DNA of 64,000 bases from Bradyrhizobium sacchari. GTDB lineage: Bacteria > Pseudomonadota > Alphaproteobacteria > Rhizobiales > Xanthobacteraceae. Location: the NCBI RefSeq assembly GCF_002068095.1, contig NZ_LWIG01000007.1, positions 808,123 through 872,122 on the forward strand, in the 5' to 3' direction. The translations under genes and the position numbers were made by a program. This document shows, piece after piece, positions 43,778 through 50,558 of the stretch (positions are counted from its first letter, which is position 1; every line of letters begins with the position of its first letter). The notes under the pieces were generated by a model. The model saw nothing but the letters and a program-made list of their open reading frames with translations, did not search any database and was not told the DNA's origin.

Positions 43778-44206
43778 TCAGGCCTCGGCCGGCTCGGCAA
43801 GATGCCTCGCGGCAGCTTCGCGGACGGCATCATCGAACGGCGCAGATTTGCGGAGCTGACGGTCCATATGCACGCCCGTGATCTCGCAGGTCGCGGCGAT
43901 CTCCCCGGTCTCGGCATTCCTCATGTCGTGCCGGAAGCGGATCGACTTGTCGCGAACCTCGAGCAAATGGCTGTGGATCTCGACGATGTCGCCGGCGAGC
44001 AGCTCGCGCTTGTAGGCGATGTTCTGCTGGACCGCGGCCATGCCGCGGCCCGAGCTGCGCAGGTAGCTCGGGGTCAGCCCGAGGCGCGCGAACAGATTCC
44101 AGTTGGCCTCGTCGAATTTGCCGACATACCACATGATGTTCATGTGGCCGACATGGTCGCATTGCCACGGATAGACCGTGCCGCGATAGGTCGCCTCCCG
44201 CTCCAT
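43778..44206 (-). CDS. 4HBT/YbgC-type acyl-CoA thioesterase
   Basis: A 142-aa hotdog protein. YPWQCDHVGHMNIMWYVGKFDEANWNLF carries the conserved Asp-His-Asn set of the 4-hydroxybenzoyl-CoA thioesterase group (D in QCDHVGHMN). It is the first gene of a two-gene unit with the PaaI-type enzyme. The TetR operators lie between its start and tetR, so it is probably repressed until the regulator binds a ligand, perhaps an acyl-CoA. Confidence 0.9.
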   Translation of the reverse strand: MEREATYRGTVYPWQCDHVGHMNIMWYVGKFDEANWNLFARLGLTPSYLRSSGRGMAAVQQNIAYKRELLAGDIVEIHSHLLEVRDKSIRFRHDMRNAETGEIAATCEITGVHMDRQLRKSAPFDDAVREAAARHLAEPAEA

Positions 44207-44242
44207 CGCAATTTCTCCCTGCTCGTTCCGCTCTTTGTTTGT

Positions 44243-44293
44243 TGATACGGTAGCGTATCAGGGGCCGGACACGTTAGCAATACGGCACCGTAT
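44243..44293. promoter_or_regulatory. Two matching TetR operator palindromes
   Basis: ATACGGTAGCGTAT (44245-44258, extended to TGATACG...CGTATCA at 44243-44260) and ATACGGCACCGTAT (44280-44293) differ only in the middle. Centre spacing is 35 bases. They lie in the only gap between the thioesterase pair and the divergent tetR gene, so one regulator could control both directions, including its own. Confidence 0.75.
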
Positions 44294-44316
44294 CAAGAAC
44301 CGGTGAGGCTTCCTTC

Positions 44317-44865
44317 ATGAGCGACGGCAAGGGCGATGTCTGGGTCGAGGCGGGATTTGCCGAGCTCGCCCACTCCGGGGTCGAGGGCGTGCGGGTGGAG
44401 GTGCTGGCCAAGAATCTCGGCGTCACCAAGGGTGGCTTCTACCGCCGTTTCGCCGACCGCGCCGCACTGCTCGAGGCCATGCTGGAACGCTGGCGCGAGG
44501 GGCGCGCGGCTTCGATCGCGCAGCAGACGAGCCTCGACGGCGAAGCGCCGCGCGAACGGCTGAAGGCGGTGATCCAGCTCTATTCCGAGCGGCTCAATCC
44601 GGAAGGCATGGCGATCGAGCTCGCGATCCGGCAATGGGCCCGCTCGGACGAGAACGCCGCGGCAGCAGTAGCGAGCGTGGACGCCGCGCGGCTCAAGCAC
44701 GTTGCCGAACTCTATCGCGCCACCGGCTTGGAGGCCGAGGAGGCCGAGGCGCAGGCCTTCCTGTTTTATTGCTTCATCTTCGGCCAAAGCCTGCTGTTCG
44801 TCGAACGCGGCCCGCGCAAGCGCTCGCAGCTCGTGGCGAAGTCGGCCGAGAAGCTGCTGAACTAG
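44317..44865 (+). CDS. TetR family transcriptional repressor
   Basis: A 182-aa regulator. Residues 8-55 form the TetR helix-turn-helix (WVEAGFAELAHSGVEGVRVEVLAKNLGVTKGGFYRRFADRAALLEAML). The C-terminal half is an all-helical ligand domain with an aromatic/hydrophobic stretch FLFYCFIFGQSLLF. It is divergent from the thioesterase genes and starts 24 bases after the second operator palindrome, so autoregulation is likely. The inducer is unknown; a fatty acyl-CoA or aryl-CoA would suit the neighbours. Confidence 0.92.
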   Translation: MSDGKGDVWVEAGFAELAHSGVEGVRVEVLAKNLGVTKGGFYRRFADRAALLEAMLERWREGRAASIAQQTSLDGEAPRERLKAVIQLYSERLNPEGMAIELAIRQWARSDENAAAAVASVDAARLKHVAELYRATGLEAEEAEAQAFLFYCFIFGQSLLFVERGPRKRSQLVAKSAEKLLN

Positions 44866-44923
44866 GATCAAACGAAAATGGCCGGAGCAAAGCCCCGGCC
44901 ATCGCATCCTGTTACGTCGAAGC

Positions 44924-45415
44924 TCAGGCGGCGCCCTTCAGCTTCTTGTTGCATTCGCTGTAATAGCCGCCGCCCTTCTCGATCCACTTCATGCCGCCAT
45001 TGCCGTTGGTGGCCTTGTTGGCATTGTACTGGTCGACGCAGGTGTGCAGGCGCGCCTTGCCGGCGGTCTCCTTGGCGTATTTCGGATCGACCGCGTTCGG
45101 ATAGATCGCAGGGCCGGCGGGCAGGCTCGGCGCCGCAGCGGGGGCTGCCTCCTTCTTGGCCTGCTTCGGCTCGGCCGGAGCGGCGGGCGCGGCTGGAGCA
45201 GCCGCGGTCGGCGCAACGGCCGGCGTCGCATCGGCACCGCACTGGGCCTTGCGGAAGTCGTTCCACTTCATGGTGCCGAGCGAGCCGTCCTTCTTGGCGG
45301 CCTGATATTTCGCGCTGCACTCCTGCGAGGTCAGCGCCTGCGCCGGTGCGGCGGCCATCAATGCCACGGCACCCGACGCAACAATCGCATACAGCAATTT
45401 TGTCTGATTGATCAT
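44924..45415 (-). CDS. Secreted protein with two Cys/Lys-Trp repeats
   Basis: A 163-aa exported protein from ATG 45415 (GGAGGAGATCTAGGG upstream). The signal peptide ends near PAQA. The first unit, CSAKYQAAKKDGSLGTMKWNDFRKAQC, and a second, CVDQYNANKATNGNGGMKWIEKGGG followed by a Cys, share the plan C-x3-Y-x3-K...G-x-MKW...C. A Pro/Ala/Lys-rich linker of about 60 residues separates them. Small secreted proteins of this kind occur in Bradyrhizobium relatives; no function is known. Its leader carries an 11-bp tandem repeat. Confidence 0.75.
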   Translation of the reverse strand: MINQTKLLYAIVASGAVALMAAAPAQALTSQECSAKYQAAKKDGSLGTMKWNDFRKAQCGADATPAVAPTAAAPAAPAAPAEPKQAKKEAAPAAAPSLPAGPAIYPNAVDPKYAKETAGKARLHTCVDQYNANKATNGNGGMKWIEKGGGYYSECNKKLKGAA

Positions 45416-45428
45416 CCCTAGATCTCCT

Positions 45429-45466
45429 CCTTGGTCGTCCCTTGGTCTTCCCTTGAACTTCCCTTG
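45429..45466. repeat. Four 11-bp tandem repeats in the leader of the Cys-repeat gene
   Basis: CCTTG recurs at 45429, 45440, 45451 and 45462, an exact 11-base period, in the pattern CCTTGGTCNTC. On the minus strand this is CAAGGGA repeated just before the ribosome-binding site. A period near one helical turn could reflect a binding array or simple slippage. Confidence 0.6.
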
Positions 45467-45636
45467 GGGAAGCGAAACGAGGATTGCTATCCTAGCGTGC
45501 CGCCGGCTCCCGACAAGGAAGCGATGGCTTTCGCCGCAAAAATATAGTGATCGCACCGTTCAAATCATTCATGTCGCGTTCAGCATCGCAAGCCGACGTT
45601 CCAGCCCTTCGCAATTCGCAAGAAGAGTGCAACATC

Positions 45637-45912
45637 ATGACCCTCGCCTCTCGCCTCGCCGCCGCCGCCCTCGTCTCCCTGCTCGCCTCGGGCACAGCGT
45701 TCGCGCAGACCGCCGCGCCGGCGGCCAAGACCGATGCCGCCGCCACCGCCGACAAGAAGGCCGCGCCGAAGGAGCGCTCGGCCGAGTCGCTCGAATGCTC
45801 CAAGCAGGCCGACGCCAAGGGACTGAAGGGCAAGGAGCGCAAGAAATTCCGCCGCGAGTGCATGAAGGAAGCGAAGGCCGGCACCGCCGCCCCTGCCGCC
45901 GACAAGAAATAA
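45637..45912 (+). CDS. PsiF repeat family protein
   Basis: A 91-aa secreted protein starting at ATG 45637; the 30 upstream open codons overlap the divergent leader. Signal peptide LASRLAAAALVSLLASGTAFAQ, an Ala/Lys/Asp-rich linker, then one PsiF unit: SLECSKQADAKGLKGKERKKFRRECMKE with two cysteines. In E. coli PsiF is phosphate-starvation inducible; I see no clear Pho box here. Role unknown. Confidence 0.85.
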   Translation: MTLASRLAAAALVSLLASGTAFAQTAAPAAKTDAAATADKKAAPKERSAESLECSKQADAKGLKGKERKKFRRECMKEAKAGTAAPAADKK

Positions 45913-46014
45913 ATCGTTCACCCTACGGTTCGCGAGCATCAGTGAGAGGCGTCATGCATTGCGGCATGACGTAGCCGCAATTGTGCGCCTCTCGCTGATT
46001 TGCAATAAGGTGGC

Positions 46015-47100
46015 GTGAAGCAAATCACCGCCTCCCTGCCGTTCGAATGGCCGAGCCGTGCCAAAATCCTGAGCACGGTGGAAACGCTTGTTATCGGCAC
46101 GGCCGGCGGCCTGGTGTTTCTCCTCGCGGGCCTTCCCGGCGGCTTGATCTCGGGCTCGATGATCGCGGTCGGGGTCGCCGCCATTGCCGGCCGCCAGCTG
46201 ACGCTGCCGCCGATCCTGACCCAGACCGTGCTTGTGCTGCTCGGCATCTCGCTGGGCTCTGTGGTCTCGCGCCATCTGATCCAGCAGGTCAGCGCCTATC
46301 CGCTCACCATCGGCCTGCTCGCGCTCGCCACGTTCTGCTCGACCTTCGGATCGAGCTATTACCTCCAGCGCATCCATGGCTGGGACCGCACCTCGGCCTT
46401 CCTTGCCGGCAGCCCCGGCGCGCTGTCGCAGATCACGATCCTGGCCGTCGAGCGCGGCGCCGACCTGCCGGGCATCGCGGTGGTGCAGACCATGCGCGTC
46501 ATCATCCTCACCGCCGCGCTGCCGATGGTGCTGGCTCTCGCGGGCGTGGCGCCTTCGGCCGCTCCGTCGCTGACGACGACGATCGCCTCGCCGCTCGGCC
46601 TCCTGGAGCTGGTCGCGGCCTCGCTGGCTGCCGCGCTCTTCCTGCGGCTGGTCAAGTTTCCGGCGAGCTGGATGTTCGGCGCGATGATCGCCTCCAGCAT
46701 GCTGCATGGCACGGGCTGGGTCGAGGGCGGATTGCCGGACTGGGTGCGCGGCGTGGCGCTGGTCGGCATCGGCGCCCTGATCGGCAGCCGCTTCGCACGG
46801 ATGCGGATCAGGACCCTCGCCGGCCACATCAATGCGGCGCTGGGCTCGTTTGCCGTTGCCATCGCCGTCTCCGCGATCTTCGTCGGCATCGTCGCGCTCA
46901 CCACGCAGGTGAAGTTCTCCGACGTCGTCGTCGCCTTCGCGCCGGGCGCCATGGACGCGATGCTGGCGCTGGCGCTGACGCTGCATATCGACCCGATCTT
47001 CGTCGGCGCCCACCATCTGTCGCGTTTCGTGTTCGTGACGATCGCAACGCCGGGCATCGTGCACCTGTTCGGGCGCACGCAGGACGATGTGGATGATTAG
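46015..47100 (+). CDS. AbrB/YdbC-type integral membrane protein
   Basis: A 361-aa protein (GTG 46015) with about ten helices in two related halves. It matches the family labelled AbrB family transcriptional regulator or ammonia monooxygenase, although it is plainly a membrane protein. Conserved features: AGGLVFLLAGLPGGLISGSMIAVG, FLAGSPGALSQITILA and the final AFAPGAMDAMLALALTL. Those two Pro-Gly-Ala motifs at the half ends hint at a transporter. Its substrate is unknown. It ends directly against the dsbB stop. Confidence 0.85.
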   Translation: MKQITASLPFEWPSRAKILSTVETLVIGTAGGLVFLLAGLPGGLISGSMIAVGVAAIAGRQLTLPPILTQTVLVLLGISLGSVVSRHLIQQVSAYPLTIGLLALATFCSTFGSSYYLQRIHGWDRTSAFLAGSPGALSQITILAVERGADLPGIAVVQTMRVIILTAALPMVLALAGVAPSAAPSLTTTIASPLGLLELVAASLAAALFLRLVKFPASWMFGAMIASSMLHGTGWVEGGLPDWVRGVALVGIGALIGSRFARMRIRTLAGHINAALGSFAVAIAVSAIFVGIVALTTQVKFSDVVVAFAPGAMDAMLALALTLHIDPIFVGAHHLSRFVFVTIATPGIVHLFGRTQDDVDD

Positions 47101-47640
47101 CTAGCGCTTCGCTGTCCGCACAAATCCCCACGCGGCGATCGCGGCCATCAGGAGCGAGATCAGCACGTTGTAGCCGGCGAGCGAGAGGCCGAGGAAGCGC
47201 CACTGCACCTCGTCACAGCGCACCACTTTCACCGTGTCGAGCTTCGACAGCAGATCGGCTGCGTTGCCGAGATTGACGACCGGGCCGGAGCAATCGGTCG
47301 GGCCCTTCCAGAACCCCCATTCGACGCCGGAGTGGTAGGTGCCGAGGCCGGCATTGGCGAGGGTCGCCAGCGCGAGGATCGCAAGCCCCGCGAGCAGCAA
47401 CGGCCGCGGCGCGCCCGCGCGGGCCGCGAGCGCCGTCAGCGCGCCGAGCGGGATGGCGAGGTAATAGGCGTAGCGCTGCTCCAGGCACAGCGGACAGGGC
47501 AGGATTTCCAGGACGAGCTGGAAGAACCAGGCACCTGCGATCGTCGCTGCCGCGATCAGGGTAACCGCAAGCGAGGCGGCCAGCGCGGGGCTCGTCGCCA
47601 CCGGCTTGAACGCAGGTACTGCGGCACTCTGGGTGGTCAC
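47101..47640 (-). CDS. dsbB: Disulfide bond formation protein B
   Basis: A four-helix inner-membrane quinone oxidoreductase, 179 aa, starting at GTG 47640 after AAAGAGG. The first redox pair is in LPCPLCLEQRYAYY (Cys49, Cys52) and the second is Cys117 (PTDCSG) with Cys142 (VVRCDE), as expected. Reoxidises DsbA-type proteins and passes electrons to quinone. Its stop is adjacent to the convergent AbrB-type stop at 47100. Confidence 0.9.
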   Translation of the reverse strand: MTTQSAAVPAFKPVATSPALAASLAVTLIAAATIAGAWFFQLVLEILPCPLCLEQRYAYYLAIPLGALTALAARAGAPRPLLLAGLAILALATLANAGLGTYHSGVEWGFWKGPTDCSGPVVNLGNAADLLSKLDTVKVVRCDEVQWRFLGLSLAGYNVLISLLMAAIAAWGFVRTAKR

Positions 47641-47799
47641 GGCGGCCTCTTTCGCATGTCTCGCGCTCTAAAGCCTCTAGCCCCGGCCCATGCGGCTGTC
47701 GAGGACGCCCGGGATCACTTTGGCGCGGGTTGACCCCGCCTTGTCCATAGCTATAGTCCGCCGGCTTCGTGACGCCCTCCTTGGAGGGGCCGACCGAGG

Positions 47800-47884
47800 G
47801 CCCCTGTGGCGGAACTGGTAGACGCGCTCGACTCAAAATCGAGTTCCGCAAGGAGTGCTGGTTCGATTCCGGCCAGGGGCACCA
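47800..47884 (+). tRNA. tRNA-Leu (CAA)
   Basis: GCCCCTG pairs with CAGGGGC in the acceptor stem; CCA is encoded. The anticodon stem CTCGA/TCGAG encloses the loop CTCAAAA, so the anticodon is CAA (reads UUG). The variable arm is long (GTTCCGCAAGGAGTGC region), as in class II leucine tRNAs, and the T loop is GGTTCGATTCC. Total 85 bases. Confidence 0.97.
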
Positions 47885-48000
47885 GCCTTCGCTGCTTCGC
47901 AGCTACGGCTGGGCGTGCCACGCTCTGCTCGATCGTAGCGAAGCGGCGAGGGCTGTCCCGCCGAAGCCTTGGCGAAGGCGAACTGGATCAGCGAGTTCGA
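47885..48000. repeat. Repeat directly after the tRNA
   Basis: CCAGCCTTCGCTGCTTCGCAGCTACGGCTGG starts at the tRNA 3-prime end and folds on itself; it is followed by TAGCGAAGCGGCGAGGGCTGTCCCGCCGAAGCC and a GCCTTGGCGAAGGC hairpin. Such elements commonly trail tRNA genes in these genomes. No integrase or other island gene is nearby, so I do not call an attachment site. Confidence 0.5.
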
Positions 48001-48072
48001 TCCCCCTCCCCTAGCAATCGTCGTCTCGAGTCTGTATAAACCGGTAGCTTCTTCTCACTCGAAGGAGCTCAC

Positions 48073-48375
48073 ATGAACGATCTGCACGCGTGGCTTTCCG
48101 AACAGCACCACTGCCTGCGAACCTTCCGGACATTTCAGCAGAAGCTCGAGACGCTCGGCCGGGACGATCCCGCCCAGCGCGGCCTGTGCCGCCTGCTGAG
48201 CAGCCTCGTCGGCAGCTATGTCGAGGCCTATGACGAGGCCCCGCTGCCGGTCGAGGTCGCCGACAGCGCCTATCACCGCCTGCTGACGCTGGTCGCGAGC
48301 ATCGATCTGAATGCCGACGCCGACCGCAGGCTCGCCGACATCAACCGCGTGGCGGAGAGCCAGCTCTGGCGGTGA
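48073..48375 (+). CDS. Conserved small hypothetical protein, all-helical
   Basis: A 100-aa protein with a strong site GAAGGAGCTCAC before ATG 48073. Sequence is acidic/polar, predicted helical throughout (LHAWLSEQHHCLRTFRTFQQKLETL, then DPAQRGLCRLLSSLVGSYVEAYDEAPLPVEVAD). Two cysteines; no signal peptide or membrane helix. I do not recognise a family. Confidence 0.7.
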   Translation: MNDLHAWLSEQHHCLRTFRTFQQKLETLGRDDPAQRGLCRLLSSLVGSYVEAYDEAPLPVEVADSAYHRLLTLVASIDLNADADRRLADINRVAESQLWR

Positions 48376-48404
48376 AAGGCGGCCCCGCCATCGCGCCGGC
48401 TCGA

Positions 48405-48866
48405 TCACGCGAGAGGCGTATAGGTCGTGTTCATCGTGTAGTCCTTGGCCGGACCCGACACCACATGACGGACGACGAACGTTCCATCCGGCAGGAACCT
48501 GTAGGCCGACCGATACTCGTCGCGCCCGCAGAGGTGGGACGCATGTCCGCTCAGCTCTCCTCCGGAGGATGCGGACAGTGAAATCTCATGAAACAGCCGC
48601 GGCGGATTTTCCTTGAAGAAGACGCTGAATCCTCCGTCGCTGCTGCTGAAGACGTATTCGCGTTCGGCCTGCACAATGGTGCCGTTCGCGAGCTTCAGAT
48701 GTCCCTGCTCGCGATAGGCCAGCCGGTCCCCCATGAGCGGCGTGAAGGTCGCGATACCCTGCATCGTGGCCAGGCCTTTGATGACCCGGTTGAAGGACCA
48801 AGAGCCGATCAGCTTTTGCGTGACTTTCGAGGCTTCACCCCAGCGATCGATCGTGGCTTCGTTCAT
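48405..48866 (-). CDS. DUF6314-like protein
   Basis: A 153-aa soluble protein that looks like a single small beta-barrel: LIGSWSFNRVIKG, TFTPLMGDRLAYREQG, EREYVFSSSDGGFSVFF, FHEISLS, then HLCGRDEYRSAYRFLPDGTFVVRHVVSGPAKDYTMNTTY. The HxCGxDxY and GPxKDY motifs are those I associate with DUF6314. A lipocalin-like ligand-binding role is a guess. Single gene. Confidence 0.7.
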   Translation of the reverse strand: MNEATIDRWGEASKVTQKLIGSWSFNRVIKGLATMQGIATFTPLMGDRLAYREQGHLKLANGTIVQAEREYVFSSSDGGFSVFFKENPPRLFHEISLSASSGGELSGHASHLCGRDEYRSAYRFLPDGTFVVRHVVSGPAKDYTMNTTYTPLA

Positions 48867-48989
48867 CTCTTCAGGCCCGCGCGTTACCCAACCGGTCCAG
48901 ACTTGCAGGAGCCGCAGCCGGGAGTTCGACTTCAGCGCGCCGATACCTATATCCTACCGCAGCGAATTATGATGCAGCGAGCAGCTTTG

Positions 48990-49223
48990 ATGGCCAGACG
49001 ACGCACGACGGAAGCGGACACGGGCGACCTCCCCCGCTATTTCGTCTGGGTCCGGGGCCTCGAAGGCCCCGAGCCGCAGAAATGGATGGCGATGGATTTC
49101 GGCATCGGCGACTGGAAGCGGCCGCTGGTGCTGGCCTATTTGGAGCTTCCGGAAGGCGAGCGGCATCTGCCGCTGTCGGCGCTGGCGCGGCGTTATCCGC
49201 CGCCGCGGGTGGAGATGTCGTAG
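48990..49223 (+). CDS. Small hypothetical protein
   Basis: 77 aa from ATG 48990 (ATG 48969 and 48972 are in frame upstream). It has one compact domain: DLPRYFVWVRGLEGPEPQKWMAMDFGIGDWKRPLVLAYLELPEGERHLPLSALARRYP. Rich in Trp, Pro and charged residues; no signal. No family recognised. It ends 8 bases from the AraC relic. Confidence 0.55.
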   Translation: MARRRTTEADTGDLPRYFVWVRGLEGPEPQKWMAMDFGIGDWKRPLVLAYLELPEGERHLPLSALARRYPPPRVEMS

Positions 49224-49230
49224 GGCTCTC

Positions 49231-49633
49231 CTACTTCCCCCGCGCCGCCGTCGGCGTCAGCCCGAACCGCCTGCGGAAGCAGCGGTTGAACTAAGAGAGG
49301 TCGTTGAAGCCGCAGGCATAGGCGATGTCGCTGATGCGGCCGCTGCGGTGCGCGAGCAGGTCGGCGGCCTTGCTCAGACGCAATTCGTTGAGACGCGTGG
49401 TGAAGCTGGCGCCGGCTCCGAACAGCAGCTCGTTTGACGTAGCGTTCGGACAGGCCGGCGGCGGCGGCAAGCTTCTGCGCGGAAAAATCCGGCTCGAAGC
49501 GCACCTCCAGGATCGACAGCACGGCCTTCAGCCGCACGGCGCGCAAGCCACGGCGCCGCGCCGCAGCCGCGATATCGCTGCGGGCGCCGAGAGCGATCGC
49601 GGCGAGGTCGAGCAAATGGGCGGCGATCGCCAT
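49231..49633 (-). pseudogene. Decayed AraC-family regulator
   Basis: From 49633 the frame reads linker and first HTH: GLRAVRLKAVLSILEVRFEPD, then FSAQKLAAAAGLSERYVK. One extra base near 49432 shifts it; the next frame continues ELLFGAGASFTTRLNELRLSKAADLL, then AHRSGRISDIAYACGFNDLS, a TAG at 49293-49291 (where Tyr or His is usual), and FNRCFRRRFGLTPTAARGK to the stop at 49231. The upstream effector domain is only partly traceable and also changes frame. Two inactivating lesions make this a pseudogene. Confidence 0.8.
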
Positions 49634-49868
49634 GCCGGCAGCGCACGCCTGCCCGCGCGGCTATCATATCGGTCCCGGCGGCGCGTGCCGCGGCAATGGC
49701 AGATAAGGCCTGAGCGGCGGCTTCTCCCCGCCCTGCGGGGCGAGTGCCTTGCAAGCAAGACGCCGGTCCTCAACGAGCACGAGCGGAAGCACCATGATTA
49801 TGGGTGTCGCGGGCTCCTCGCTGCGGCTAAACTTGCTTCGCGCCGCGGGGGACACGTGGTGCGGGGCC

Positions 49869-50558
49869 ATGAACATGAGTGAACAGGGCGAGACGGGTGA
49901 AGCGATCACCATCCTCCTCGTCGAGGACGACGCGCCGACCTGCTGGCGGCTGCAGGACGCGCTGGTCAAAGCCGGCTACGAGGTGCGCAGCGCCGGCACG
50001 CTGGCGGAGGCCCGCTCCGCGCTGACTGAGGCGGTACCGCGGGTGCTGCTCACCGATCTGAGGCTTCCCGATGGCCACGGCGTCGAGCTGATCCGCGAGA
50101 TCCGGCAGCGCTTTCCCGACACCGAGATCATGGTGATCTCCGCCCTCGGCGACGAGGAGAGCGTGATCTCGGCGATCACAGTCGGCGCTACCGGCTACCT
50201 GCTCAAGGACGCCTTTCCCACGGACATCGCCACTACCGTGCGCGAACTGGTCGCCGGTCATTCCCCGATCTCGGCCTCGATCGCCCGTTTCATCGTGCGC
50301 CGGACGCAAGGCGCCGCGCAGAGCGGGGCCGAACCGTCGCCGGGTCCCGTGCTCAACACGGCAAAGCTGACGCCGCGCGAGATCGACATCCTCTGGGGCA
50401 TCGCAAAGGGCTTCAGCTACGCCGAGATCGCGAGCCACCTCGGCCTGTCCAGGCAGACCGTGCCCGGGCACATCAAGAACATCTATCGCAAGCTCGAAGT
50501 GCACACACGCAGCGAAGCGGTGTTCGAGGCGGTGCAGCAGGGCCTGATCAAGCTGTGA
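49869..50558 (+). CDS. NarL/LuxR-type response regulator
   Basis: A 229-aa regulator (ATG 49869; ATG 49875 also possible). Receiver: acidic pocket LLVEDDAP, phospho-acceptor Asp63 in LTDLRLPDG, and Lys in YLLKDAFP. The C-terminal LuxR HTH is KLTPREIDILWGIAKGFSYAEIASHLGLSRQTVPGHIKNIYRKLEV. Its stop overlaps the GTG start of the kinase gene (GTGA), so kinase and regulator are translationally coupled, with the regulator first. Confidence 0.93.
   Translation: MNMSEQGETGEAITILLVEDDAPTCWRLQDALVKAGYEVRSAGTLAEARSALTEAVPRVLLTDLRLPDGHGVELIREIRQRFPDTEIMVISALGDEESVISAITVGATGYLLKDAFPTDIATTVRELVAGHSPISASIARFIVRRTQGAAQSGAEPSPGPVLNTAKLTPREIDILWGIAKGFSYAEIASHLGLSRQTVPGHIKNIYRKLEVHTRSEAVFEAVQQGLIKL

Noticed and set aside
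47885..48000. Possible genomic island attachment site at tRNA-Leu
   Set aside because: No duplicate of the tRNA 3-prime end and no integrase or mobile genes within the window; the repeat resembles others found away from tRNAs.
47769..48039. Two short open frames over the tRNA and its trailer
   Set aside because: They run through tRNA-Leu and the following repeat; the tRNA structure explains this sequence.
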